A stretch of 64,000 nt of DNA from Kazachstania africana CBS 2517 (taxonomy: Eukaryota; Ascomycota; Saccharomycetes; Saccharomycetales; Saccharomycetaceae). The stretch is taken from contig NC_018940.1 of assembly GCF_000304475.1 (NCBI RefSeq), positions 1,302,001 through 1,366,000 on the forward strand, in the 5' to 3' direction. Of this stretch, positions 27,583 to 37,042 are shown piece after piece. The position numbers and the translations under genes were made by a program. How positions within the stretch are numbered: the first letter of the stretch is position 1; every line of letters starts with the position of its first letter. The notes beneath the pieces were generated by a model that searched no databases, was not told where the DNA came from, and saw only the letters and a program-made list of their open reading frames with translations.

Positions 27583-29250
27583 TCAGATCAGATCATTTTT
27601 TACCCTTCTTCTTATTCTTCTTGTTCTTTTTCTTTTTGATACGGTGGCTGCTTTGTTAGTCGTTGTGGATTCTTGTTCTTCTGGAGCATTGTCTGTTTCT
27701 TCTGTGGAGAGACCTTCAGTTTGGTCTGCAGAAAGAGTGTCCATGTTTTGCTCGGTAGTGTTAGGCCCAGCATCGTCACTTATGCTATTTGCTTCAATCT
27801 GTTGCTCCATGTTCTCTCCAATTTCTTCATTATGCATGACAGACTTTTCTTGTGCTTCTTCATTTATCTCTTCTCTTTCTGTGTTTGGTAGTTCAGCATC
27901 GGAACCTGTAGTCCCGTTCTCTATAACATCCCCATTAGATGTCTCATCGACCGGAACGGAGGGTTCTTCAGCTTTTTCAGCTAGTTGGGGGTTCTCAGCC
28001 TCGATATTGACTTCTGCTGCTCCGGTGAGTGATTCAAGGTCGTTAGCATCTTGTTGTGATGCTTCATTCTCTTCGACAGTGAGATTCTCTTCTTTTTTTG
28101 TCGCATCTTCTTCAACATTAGAAGGTGATTCTTCTCTAACTTCGGGCAGCTGTTCCTCTAAGGCCTCATGTTCCTCTAAGGCCTCATGTTCTTCTTCGAG
28201 TTGTTCTTCTGATTGCTCTTCGAGTAATTCTTCAGTTTGTGCTTCAGCTTCTCCTTCTGTTTGTTTTTCTGCTTGCGCTTCAGATTGCAGTTCTGTTTTT
28301 TCTTCTGGAAGCTCTTCTGCTTGTTCTTCAGTAAGATCTTCTGCTTGTTCTTCAGGGAGCTCTTCTGCTTGTTCTTCTGATTGTGCTGCAGGTAGTCCTT
28401 CTGCTTCTTTTGGAACTAGTTCTTGTTCCTTAGGGAAAGTATAAGATTTCAAAATACTCTTGTCTGCATCGAGATAAAATCCTCTAACTCCTACAATTCT
28501 TTTCTCCACAGCACATGCTCTTATCCACTCCGGTCTAACAATAGGTATATTGCTGTTTTTCGCCCTAATAAGTTCTGCATCCTCTTCTTCTTCGTCATTG
28601 CAAATAAAATGAGTGGTATCAATGGAAACATGTTTTTGTAATGGCTTAGCACCAATGACTTGCAAGCACTTTTCAATCTGTTCTTCGCTGATATTCAGCA
28701 TTGGATCAAGTGAACCAAGACAAACAGTTATACCTGACATATCAGTCATCTTATGTGTATGTAATTTAATCTTTTCAGACCAAAATTGACCTGAAGTGGT
28801 GACTAATTTTAGTTGAAATTCGTACTCTGTATCCACTGAAAGACCTGATATCTTCGTTGCAGTCACTTTGAATGGGTTAGGAACAACCATTGATCTAACG
28901 CCTTGCCTGTACAAAATCAATGATTTCAATTTAGCAGAACCTAATGACAATGGCTCCCAAGAGAGAACACAACTTGTCTGTGTAACATTCATAACTTTTG
29001 AAATTGGTGGCAATGGCTTATGTAGACCATACTTGTTCAATATGGTTTCCTGAATTTCATGGAACTTCTTTCTTTGTCTGGCTTCTTCATCCAAGTTCTG
29101 TTCTACGTGCATTTTAACAATTGATCCTGCTTTAACATCATCCGGTAACAACATTGTAGGAAACTCAATTACATGATGATCCTTTGTAGTTAAGAGTGCC
29201 AATGATGCATCTAATTTGCCCACAGTAAGCAGAACCTCGACTTCCGACAT
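27583..29250 (-). CDS. CHS5: Exomer core subunit Chs5
   Basis: Scaffold of the exomer complex, which carries chitin synthase Chs3 and other cargo from the trans-Golgi to the surface. The 555 residues show an N-terminal dimerisation segment (1-75), a fibronectin type III domain (about 78-168), a BRCT domain (about 169-262, with CLGSLDPML and RPEWIRACAV) and a long Glu/Gln-rich tail with EEQAEELPEE-like units. An 18-bp tandem repeat encodes EALEEH twice. S. cerevisiae Chs5 is longer (671). The final 18 codons read an Arg-rich tail, whereas the usual Lys-rich tail lies in another frame, suggesting a one-base frameshift near 27633-27637. Confidence 0.93.
   Translation of the reverse strand: MSEVEVLLTVGKLDASLALLTTKDHHVIEFPTMLLPDDVKAGSIVKMHVEQNLDEEARQRKKFHEIQETILNKYGLHKPLPPISKVMNVTQTSCVLSWEPLSLGSAKLKSLILYRQGVRSMVVPNPFKVTATKISGLSVDTEYEFQLKLVTTSGQFWSEKIKLHTHKMTDMSGITVCLGSLDPMLNISEEQIEKCLQVIGAKPLQKHVSIDTTHFICNDEEEEDAELIRAKNSNIPIVRPEWIRACAVEKRIVGVRGFYLDADKSILKSYTFPKEQELVPKEAEGLPAAQSEEQAEELPEEQAEDLTEEQAEELPEEKTELQSEAQAEKQTEGEAEAQTEELLEEQSEEQLEEEHEALEEHEALEEQLPEVREESPSNVEEDATKKEENLTVEENEASQQDANDLESLTGAAEVNIEAENPQLAEKAEEPSVPVDETSNGDVIENGTTGSDAELPNTEREEINEEAQEKSVMHNEEIGENMEQQIEANSISDDAGPNTTEQNMDTLSADQTEGLSTEETDNAPEEQESTTTNKAATVSKRKRTRRIRRRVKNDLI
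28153..28188. repeat. 18-bp tandem duplication in CHS5
   Basis: The unit TTCCTCTAAGGCCTCATG occurs twice head to tail at 28153-28170 and 28171-28188, encoding a repeated six-residue acidic unit in the Chs5 tail. Exact identity implies a recent replication-slippage event. Confidence 0.85.
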
Positions 29251-29472
29251 TTTTCTAGCTATTCCTTTCAGATCTTTCTTTCCCTATATCTACAAAGTGT
29301 AGATACGCATTTTCCTTCATGAATTATATGTTTTTCTTAATTATGGAACTATCAAAGGTAGGAAAATCGTCGTGTACGTACAAGCAAGTAAGTCATCTCT
29401 AAAAGTTGAGAAAACAAATAGTAAGTGAAATAGTGCAATTTACAGGTTAGAGCAAGCTGTCCTTGGCCAAGA

Positions 29473-31203
29473 ATGAGTGAAATCATATATGTTTCGCCAC
29501 TAAAGTTTCTGGTAAATGATGCAAACTGGAAAAGTGAGGTGGAAAGAAGTGGGTTTGTACCAATTTTGAAAGCGGATCTATACAAATTCGAGCAATCCTT
29601 ATCGAATGCTAAGGAGAAGAGCAACGGAACGTTGAATAGTAAGGATTCAAATTCGGACCATCGTAACGGAGTGAGTGTTGGTGATAAGATAGAGTCAACC
29701 AAGTCTGAATCGTCAAATTTATCAAAATATATGGAATTACAGCAATTTCTACCGATTTCATTAGAACAACAATTGCACACCCTATCCATTCAAGGAATGC
29801 CGTCAAATGCTACACACGGTCAGATTGAACATTTTTTTGTTGAGTGTATAAAACTTTCAAAGTATGAGACAGCGTTAGAGGCATGGACGACTCTTAGTTC
29901 CTATACGTCTGGATCTCAAAACGTTTTTATCAGATTGTCAGGCTCTTCGAAGGATACAGAATTTGCAAATTTCGTAATCTTTTTGGAATATCTATCTGCA
30001 AAATTCAATTCTTTGCAATTGCACATTGACTCTAATACCAGATCATTCGTTGAAGACAACACAAAAATTAATCTTGAAACTATTGGGAGTGATGTCCTGT
30101 CCAAATATAATGAACTTCTTAGGGACCTGCAAAAACAAAAAAACGTTAATGATACTAGTGTAGAAGATACTACTCAATATCAAGTTGACTTAAACACCCT
30201 AAGTGATATTCCCAAAGACTCGTTGGACCAATTAGTGAAGGATATCATTGAGTTTAGAACAAGAGTTATCAATACAGAAAAGGAAAAGCTGATTTCAGAA
30301 AACTATGAAGAAAATAGGAGGATTAAAGAGAAGATGACGAAGATGTTTGAACGTATTAAAAGAAGCCATTTAAAGGATCAAATCGAAGAACGTGATGTAG
30401 ACGTAAGTTTTGAAGAGGAAGAGGTAAATGTTATCGATGACAAATTGATAGAACAGAAACAGAACTTAATGGCAGAAATTGAATCAGAAAAAAGATATAA
30501 GTCTCTATTAAAAGACTTAGCTACAGTGATTGAACCAAGAATGAAAGCATTACAGTTGGATATTGAGCATGCAACAAATTATGAGACCCATCTTGTTGAG
30601 CAAAGGCCTCTATTTTTGAAGGAGATCCAAAATCTAGGAAATGACATTTATTATGATCGCCATAGAACGTTTAAGGAAGAAGAAGAGAGGCTAGACAAAT
30701 TGAACAGAGAGCAATTCGGTGATGCGATGGACGTTGTCAGTATTAGTACAGAAGCAGTTGCTACTACTGGAAAAGCTTCAGAATCAATCAAGAATGAGAA
30801 AACCGAGCTTGCAGCCGGTCATATTAAAATTAAATTTGCTTTCAAAAGAGCGATTGACAAATCGACTGAAGCCGATAAGGAAGGTGGTCTAGAAGAGAAA
30901 GAAAGTGAAGAACAGGAAGGAGAAAAGGAAGAAACTGAACCAGCTATTACTAGTGAGATATTATCCTTTGAAGATGACGAATTGAGGTCCAGAATTTCCA
31001 AGTTAAGAAGTTCCAAGGTTGTTGATGAGTTGGTTAAAGAATATTTGGGTGTCTACGAAGACGAATTGGTAGATTATATCTTTGATAACATTGAAGAATT
31101 CAAAAATAAGAAGAATTTATTGGAGGATTTGAAAGAAACATTTGATGAAGATGCTCAAAAAATTGTAGATACTATATGGAATAGAGAAGAATTGAAACGT
31201 TAG
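29473..31203 (+). CDS. SNU71: U1 snRNP protein Snu71 (RBM25-like)
   Basis: Component of the yeast U1 snRNP that takes part in 5' splice-site recognition, with Prp40 and Luc7 as partners. The 576-residue protein begins MSEIIYVSPLKFLVNDANWKS, like S. cerevisiae Snu71. It has the conserved LQQFLPISLEQQLHTLSIQG block, a central charged coiled coil (about 240-400), and a C-terminal PWI-like domain with VVDELVKEYLGVYEDELVDYI and DLKETFDEDAQKIVD. S. cerevisiae Snu71 is 620 residues and maps to chromosome VII (YGR013W); here it sits between two chromosome XII genes, CHS5 and REC102. It converges with REC102, the stop codons only 13 bp apart. Confidence 0.93.
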   Translation: MSEIIYVSPLKFLVNDANWKSEVERSGFVPILKADLYKFEQSLSNAKEKSNGTLNSKDSNSDHRNGVSVGDKIESTKSESSNLSKYMELQQFLPISLEQQLHTLSIQGMPSNATHGQIEHFFVECIKLSKYETALEAWTTLSSYTSGSQNVFIRLSGSSKDTEFANFVIFLEYLSAKFNSLQLHIDSNTRSFVEDNTKINLETIGSDVLSKYNELLRDLQKQKNVNDTSVEDTTQYQVDLNTLSDIPKDSLDQLVKDIIEFRTRVINTEKEKLISENYEENRRIKEKMTKMFERIKRSHLKDQIEERDVDVSFEEEEVNVIDDKLIEQKQNLMAEIESEKRYKSLLKDLATVIEPRMKALQLDIEHATNYETHLVEQRPLFLKEIQNLGNDIYYDRHRTFKEEEERLDKLNREQFGDAMDVVSISTEAVATTGKASESIKNEKTELAAGHIKIKFAFKRAIDKSTEADKEGGLEEKESEEQEGEKEETEPAITSEILSFEDDELRSRISKLRSSKVVDELVKEYLGVYEDELVDYIFDNIEEFKNKKNLLEDLKETFDEDAQKIVDTIWNREELKR

Positions 31204-31216
31204 ATGTTTAGATATA

Positions 31217-32033
31217 CTAAGCAAAATGAAAGTTAATGAAATTAGCTTTTCCACCGCCCGCAAGTAATTGATATACTATCGTTGCAGTAGTATCACGTTG
31301 CATCGTCATAAGTAGATTTGGAAGGAGGGCTGCTGAACCAATTATGCATTGTGATAGCGGGGAAAGATCATCTTCCTGTGCTTTTAACCTGGATCGCGCA
31401 AGTTTAGAAAAGACAAATGGAAACTTCAATTCCAGCTGGGATGCTAATAACGAAACAAAATATTGATTGAAAGTTGTCGTTATATTTTCTAAAGTTACTT
31501 CTCTGAAAAGAGAAATGTCAATATTTATCTGCAGTTTTTGCACAATATTAAAACATATCGAGTACTTATTTCCTGTCACATTTTCTAATGGTTTCCGCAA
31601 CAGGTAATCGATCTTCTCCGAATTAAGAATTTGGCATTTCAATTGCAACTCAATGCTGTCTGGCAATTGGATAACGTTATTTATTTGGTAAAATAAATGC
31701 TCTTCCCAAAACTTGGCAGACATTTTCAATTTTTGAGTGAATTGATCTATCAAATTACGACATATGGGCTCATCCGTAGTTGTGAAGCGTAAGAGAATCT
31801 TTACGAACTTGTTAGTCATTTTGAATGTATTTTTAATAGAATATTAGAAAGTAAATATATTTTCATACTCGCAGGCTGTTCGGTTGGACAGATGGTAAGA
31901 AGATCGTGTTGGTAAGTGAGTCCGCGGCTAATTCAAAAGTAACTGACGAATTACAATTTGCAACGAATTGCGAACCTTTTTGAGTTTTCCTATTTGAAAA
32001 ATAAGTTGAATTGAATTGAATTGTACGGTCCAT
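31217..32033 (-). CDS. REC102: Meiotic DSB protein Rec102, two exons
   Basis: Part of the Spo11 core complex (Rec102 is the topoisomerase VIB-like transducer) that makes meiotic double-strand breaks. I propose exon 1 at 32033-31869 (55 codons, MDRTIQFNSTYF to FLPSVQPNSLR) and exon 2 at 31798-31217 (193 codons plus stop), a 248-residue protein; S. cerevisiae Rec102 is 264. The two halves align without a gap across the junction (PNSLR then ILLRF against a yeast GMLKIKLNF-type stretch). Landmarks are KFWEEHLFYQINNV and FNQYFVSLLASQLELKFPFVFSKLARSRLK. A simple one-exon model starting at 31819 would give 200 residues and lose the N-terminus. Confidence 0.85.
31799..31868 (-). other. Predicted 70-nt intron of REC102
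   Basis: On the minus strand the intron begins with GTATGA at 31868-31863, has a branch-like GACTAAC at 31817-31811 and ends with AAG at 31801-31799, about 13 nt after the branch A. It lies between complete codons (phase 0). All three signals are slightly off consensus, as is common for meiosis-specific yeast introns. A nearer AAG ending at 31808 is only 4 nt from the branch point and is less likely. Confidence 0.75.
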
Positions 32034-32982
32034 TGGGGGGTTCTGTAAACCTTCAAGTTATATTTGAAAAGTGGTATACTTTTTTATCTTCTCGTCACAT
32101 TCAGGTAGGTTTCGTAATGGTTAGTTTTTCTAGAAATTTTCACCAACAGTTTGACAGTTAAAGAAGTTTTACAGAAGGAAATTTGCTATTTAGGATAACA
32201 TATAATTCTACTGTGTAATATTTTGCATAATGATGGGTAAATAATGGTTATTTGAAGTAATATCACATGATTGTATGTGTTAAAGTTAAGATGATCTTGT
32301 AACTATTCGACATGCCACAGCAAGAGTTAATGAGACTCATAGTATATCAATAATTCTCATGTTGTTGTAGCATCCTTAGCAGTGAGTCTGGTATTTCAAG
32401 ATATTTAATCTTCATCAAACTAAACACCATTCGTTACTCTAAGAAGTGTTGTACCAGAATATAGTAATCAAGAATAAACACAACAAAGATAGGCAATGAG
32501 AACAAATCAGGTAACGTCTTCAATGCCACATAAGGTAGGTGGTGAAGTAGACTGGCTACAGAATTAGATAAAGCAGTAATCATCACATGAAGTTGAGGGT
32601 ATCCATAAAGGATTTACGAGGGAGTTGAATATACACATCGAGCATTGGCAGGGAATTGGTAGTCACAGAGAAGGCGCAAATAGGAAGCCCATAATTCATA
32701 CTCCTTTTATAAAGTATTGGAGAAAATTTACTGTCTACCAGAGAATGATCGGCCCTCACATAGTAAGCTTCATTGCTATTCTATCTGTGAGCTCTTCGTG
32801 TAATACTAGGTTAAAATAAACTTCTCTAGCACTCTTGATTATTTAGGAAATACACAATAACATATTATGCGCTAAAAAAGCATGCCTATTACTCCAGAAT
32901 ACTTCGGTGTCTTTTTACGCGGTGGAAGCTAGAATTTAGTACTGGAATATGATGTTATCTCTTTTCCTAATAACAACGCGAC
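32034..32982. other. Intergenic region upstream of REC102 and tRNA-Ser
   Basis: About 950 bp without a gene I can support. Short open frames (such as 32625-32819) have no recognisable product. I looked for the meiotic URS1 core (GGCGGCTA type) near the REC102 start and did not see a good copy. A weak hairpin (CTCACATAG against CTATCTGTGAG) occurs near 32756-32791. No solo LTR is evident next to the tRNA. Confidence 0.45.
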
Positions 32983-33084
32983 GTCCCAGTGGCCGAGTGG
33001 TTAAGGCGATGCCCTGCTATTTCAAAGAAAAAGCTGTTGAGGCATTGGGTTTTACCTGCGCAGGTTCGAATCCTGTCTGTGACG
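32983..33084 (+). tRNA. tS(GCU): tRNA-Ser (GCU) with a 20-nt intron
   Basis: A 102-nt gene starting GTCCCAGTGGCCGAGTGG and ending CTGTCTGTGACG, with the long variable arm typical of tRNA-Ser and the B-box GGTTCGAATCC. The anticodon loop is interrupted one base after GCT: the intron is 33020-33039, leaving an 82-nt mature tRNA with loop CTGCTAA. The intron contains AGC, able to pair with the anticodon as in other yeast tRNA introns. A T6 run right after the gene is the terminator. Sen34, which cuts such introns, is encoded in the same window. Confidence 0.96.
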
Positions 33085-34116
33085 CTAATTTTTTAACCGT
33101 ATTGAATAAATCCAATTGATTTTTTTTTCCTTCAACAGAAGCCAAATAAAGAAAAGAATAACGTAACAAGCCAACTGATTCTGATTAGCACCTTTTTTTC
33201 TGTCACCCGTCCGAATCCCAGAGGACTACGTGATACTTGCAACAGAACTGCACTGCATATTCAAGTCGGCAAGTATTCTATTATTCCGGCTCGATTGAAG
33301 TACAATGGACATGAAATAATATATATCTCTATTACGGAATTATTCTCCGATTAATATAAATGTAGACTACAATAAATGCCAGCAGTTTTGCCAAGAATAC
33401 TATCGCATTGTTCCCGATTAGAAATTTATCCGGTTCAGCTAGCACCAATTCCACTAAAATTGGTAAAGATTACCCTTCTTGGATCTTTTGTTTGCCTATT
33501 CCAATTCAATTTTCTTTTCTTTTTTTTTCGTTACTTGCCCAGATCAAATGGTTTCCATATGGGGAAAGTGTGCCCTACTACCTTCTACCTCATGAATAGG
33601 GTAACACTTTCCAAATACGGTTCGAACTGTTTTCCACAAAAACTGCAGGCGTCTGTATGATGGCGGATTACGCAACCAAGAACGGGTGCCAAAATGGTTG
33701 TTAGCTTATATCCAATTTATGAGCAGCGCACGGACACAGGGGCGACGAATGGCAAAAAAAACTCACAAAACCGCACCTTGCTAGCGTCTCTAGTGAGTAC
33801 CATTGGTCAATCATTAACGCCACCTCAATAGTAGTATGGATATTTAAAGCACTTGTAGGAGTTCTAATAGTAGCATTAGCCCACACAAAACTTATATATT
33901 CATTGTATTCGAACGCTATTTTTCACTCTACTGAAAATCCGAATTTCGTCATTGGAGGAAGAAAAAAAATACTTATATAAGAAAAACAACGACAATCGAC
34001 AAACCGTAACAACTTTAATATATTTCTCCTACTGTCATCATATCTCAAAAATAAACTACATCTTATCATCTCTCGAAATTTTTGTTCAAAAAAAAAAATA
34101 AACTACTTTAACAATA
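33085..34116. other. Long upstream region of NMA1 with an inverted repeat
   Basis: About 1 kb with no gene I can support; open frames at 33376-33660 and 33408-33599 overlap in different frames and look random. An inverted repeat is present: GGAAAGTGT at 33563-33571 pairs with ACACTTTCC at 33604-33612, flanked inside by CCCTA and TAGGG. T-rich and A-rich runs near 33960-34100 are typical of a promoter just upstream of the NMA1 ATG. Confidence 0.5.
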
Positions 34117-35382
34117 ATGGATCCGACCAAAGCGCCAGACTTCAAACCTCCTGCTAAAGATGAACAATTAAACCCTCCACCCGACCCAACTTCTTCAATA
34201 CCCAATTCAGATCCTATCATACCATATGTGCTTGCTGATAATAATGAATCCATTGATGCCCCATTCAATTTGGAAATGAATAAAAAAATTAAATCTAGAA
34301 TAAATAAATCTTCATTTTCCCACGTTGGATCTTCAAATAGATCTCAATCTAACCATATTCCATTAAATGAAAATGAATTTCAGCCATTATCAGCCGATAT
34401 ATCTTCTAATGATGATGATGAGTTCTCATCTGATAAAGATGCTCCAACAACGGCATCACAGAATGATATAAGAACGGTCGAAGAAAAATTAAAATTAATT
34501 AAAGACACTGAAGAGCAAATTAGAGCGATCAAAATTGGCGTACAAAAGAATCAAATTGCAGACCTAGAAGAAGTTCCTCACGGTATCGTAAGACAAGCTA
34601 AGTCAATTGAAAATTATGAATTTCCAACTCACAGATTATCCAATAAGTTGCATAATCCAAATAAATTACCATTAGTTATCGTTGCATGTGGTTCATTCTC
34701 TCCGATAACTTATTTGCATTTAAGAATGTTTGAGATGGCTTTGGATGCAATCAATGAACAAACAAGATTTGAAGTCGTTGGTGGTTATTATTCTCCTGTC
34801 AATGATACTTATCAAAAGCATGGTCTTGCGCCTGCTCATCATAGAGTTAGGATGTGTGAATTGGCATGTGAAAGAACCTCGTCCTGGCTTATGGTCGATG
34901 CATGGGAATCCTTGCAATCAAGTTTTACAAGAACAGCAAAAGTCTTGGATCATTTCAATCATGAAATTAACGTGAAAAGAGGTGGTATTATGACATCCAC
35001 TGGTGAAAAAATTGGTGTAAAGATCATGTTATTAGCAGGTGGCGATTTAATAGAATCAATGGGTGAACCAAACGTCTGGGCTGATAACGATTTGCACCAT
35101 ATTTTAGGTAATTATGGTTGTCTAATAGTAGAAAGAACAGGTTCCGATGTTCGTTCATTCTTATTGTCACATGATATCATGTATGAACATAGAAGAAATA
35201 TTTTAATCATAAAACAACTGATTTATAATGATATCTCTTCCACTAAAGTGCGTCTATTCATAAGACGTGGCATGTCGGTACAATACTTGTTACCCAATTC
35301 GGTTATTAGATACATTCAAGAGCACAAATTGTATATTAATCAAAGTGAACCCGTAAAGCAAGTCATGGGTGGTAAAGAATAA
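34117..35382 (+). CDS. NMA1: Nicotinamide/nicotinate mononucleotide adenylyltransferase
   Basis: Catalyses ATP + NMN (or NaMN) to NAD+ (or deamido-NAD+) and pyrophosphate, the central step of NAD synthesis. The 421-residue protein has a disordered, acidic amino-terminal 150 residues, then the nucleotidyltransferase fold. Within it are VACGSFSPITYLHLRMFEMA from about residue 189 (GSFxPxTxxHLRMFE signature) and NDISSTKVRLFIRRGMSVQYLLP near the end (ISSTKVR signature). S. cerevisiae has the duplicates NMA1 (YLR328W, 401 residues) and NMA2 (YGR010W, 395). Synteny with REC102 and the tRNA-Ser favours NMA1. Confidence 0.94.
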   Translation: MDPTKAPDFKPPAKDEQLNPPPDPTSSIPNSDPIIPYVLADNNESIDAPFNLEMNKKIKSRINKSSFSHVGSSNRSQSNHIPLNENEFQPLSADISSNDDDEFSSDKDAPTTASQNDIRTVEEKLKLIKDTEEQIRAIKIGVQKNQIADLEEVPHGIVRQAKSIENYEFPTHRLSNKLHNPNKLPLVIVACGSFSPITYLHLRMFEMALDAINEQTRFEVVGGYYSPVNDTYQKHGLAPAHHRVRMCELACERTSSWLMVDAWESLQSSFTRTAKVLDHFNHEINVKRGGIMTSTGEKIGVKIMLLAGGDLIESMGEPNVWADNDLHHILGNYGCLIVERTGSDVRSFLLSHDIMYEHRRNILIIKQLIYNDISSTKVRLFIRRGMSVQYLLPNSVIRYIQEHKLYINQSEPVKQVMGGKE

Positions 35383-35662
35383 TTTTAAAATGAACTAGAT
35401 AATGGAACTTCTACGTGTACTTTTTAATGATAGATTCTTAGTCTGTAATGTCTTCCTTATTAACCAATTAATCTTCTTCGTTTCTTTTTTTGCGATATGT
35501 ACCATTAGAATAACTGATACTGATAAAAGGGTCTTACCTTGTCGAAACCAAGCCAATGGAAGAGTACCATTCTTTCATTTTCTTTTAAGAATAATAAGAA
35601 GTGTTTGGACACTGGAATTATCACGTTAACAAATTATGTACATATATAAATGGCTCTTGTAT

Positions 35663-36646
35663 CTAACAGCAGGTGTCGCGTGGTAATGCGGGAACTTTGT
35701 ATTCGTCTCCTATCCATTGGAAAACTTCGTATTTAGAGTTTAAGAGTCTATTATTATGCATGCAGTAGCCATCACCACTATTAACCGTTAAAGAACCAGT
35801 ATGAGCCATTGGCTCTATAAAAATGCATCGTTTTATCCTGGAATGAATGAGGGCCATTGAACACATGGAACAGGGTTCATGAGTCGTGTAAATTTCGTAT
35901 CCCAGGCACAAATAAGGTGAATCTTTTGTCTTTTCAGTGTTTGGATGCATTCTAGAATATTTCATGTTGTTTTCTGCAACTTTTCTTATACCGTTCATGA
36001 TACTGTGATCTAATGGTGTGGTACAGCAAGAATCTGTTGTAATAATAGTTTCCTTCTTACTAGGTTCTACAAATGCCGTTACAATAGGTCTCTTATTTCC
36101 ATTTGCCAACTCTTCCTTAGATTTTTCTGATATTTTTTTGAGAATGTCCTTAATAAATAACATGTCAAATTCCATGTCATTTAAGATCTGATCGTTTGGA
36201 TTACCGCGCCAGATAAGTGGCCAATATTTCTCAGACCAACTTATTGCCTGTTCTTTCGTTCCGGGACCCTGTAGTGGTGCTTGATGTTCACAAGTCAAAT
36301 TTTCATAAACTAAATCCCTGTTGAATTCTTGTAACGTTCGTATGACTTCATCCTTAGAATTGAAAAGTTGTATGGAACAAAGTGCTACCATGAGAGAAGT
36401 GTTCGATCCAATAACATTTTTCTTCACTCTCTTAATATGTAGTAGAGAAACTGGATCTCTGGGACTGGCTAAAAATCTAACCAGTTCGATGAACTTCTTG
36501 GAATCCTTTGGTGAAATATCTACGGTCCAAATATGAATCAGATCTGGGACTTCCTTTGTCTCTTCATTCCTTATTTGCAGAAGTTTATCTTCAATAATTC
36601 CTTTTTTAAAGTCAATCCTCAATGGATTGGCCCTCTTCTTCACCAT
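35663..36646 (-). CDS. TAD3: tRNA A34 deaminase non-catalytic subunit Tad3
   Basis: Partner of Tad2 in the heterodimer that converts adenosine 34 to inosine in tRNA anticodons. The 327-residue protein keeps the zinc ligands (His in PLDHSIMNGIRKV and Cys in HEPCSMCSMAL, about residues 258-262) but has Ser-Ile instead of the catalytic HAE glutamate, as expected for the pseudo-catalytic subunit. It ends ALPRDTCC like S. cerevisiae Tad3 (322 residues). The open frame extends to 36682 through a TTG; the ATG at 36646 (MVKKRANPLRIDF) aligns with the known start. No intron is needed. It is divergent from EST2, with a 396-bp gap holding no other feature I recognise. Confidence 0.95.
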   Translation of the reverse strand: MVKKRANPLRIDFKKGIIEDKLLQIRNEETKEVPDLIHIWTVDISPKDSKKFIELVRFLASPRDPVSLLHIKRVKKNVIGSNTSLMVALCSIQLFNSKDEVIRTLQEFNRDLVYENLTCEHQAPLQGPGTKEQAISWSEKYWPLIWRGNPNDQILNDMEFDMLFIKDILKKISEKSKEELANGNKRPIVTAFVEPSKKETIITTDSCCTTPLDHSIMNGIRKVAENNMKYSRMHPNTEKTKDSPYLCLGYEIYTTHEPCSMCSMALIHSRIKRCIFIEPMAHTGSLTVNSGDGYCMHNNRLLNSKYEVFQWIGDEYKVPALPRDTCC

Positions 36647-37042
36647 AACTATAGCAGTGTGTCTTCTTCTAATAGGTTTCAAAAACCGTCGAGGTCATCT
36701 CGAAAGTTTTCAATTTTTAATGTTTTGTTTTGAAATGAGATGAAAAGAGCGAAATATTTACTGCACGAGCACTGCTCGCTGTAAGGTACCTAAACATGTA
36801 TTCTTAAGCAATATGAAACTATTATTCAAATGTGTTATTTAAAAGGCGCCTTACTGAACATCACAATGAGTGATGTGAGGGTTATGCTATGAATATGATT
36901 ACAAAAATTTGGTAGCTTCCGTTTCTATATATTGGCTTCGAAACAAATCTTAAGAAAAACCATTAATTGCAGTATTCAAAATTTTGTACTAAGTTGCTCG
37001 AACGTAAGGGAAGTCATCAAGACCAATATATGATTTAGAAAC

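Noticed and set aside
27644..28444. 266-residue Ser/Cys-rich open frame on the + strand
   Set aside because: Antisense shadow of the Glu/Gln-rich tail of CHS5 (GAA codons read as TTC/TCT on the other strand).
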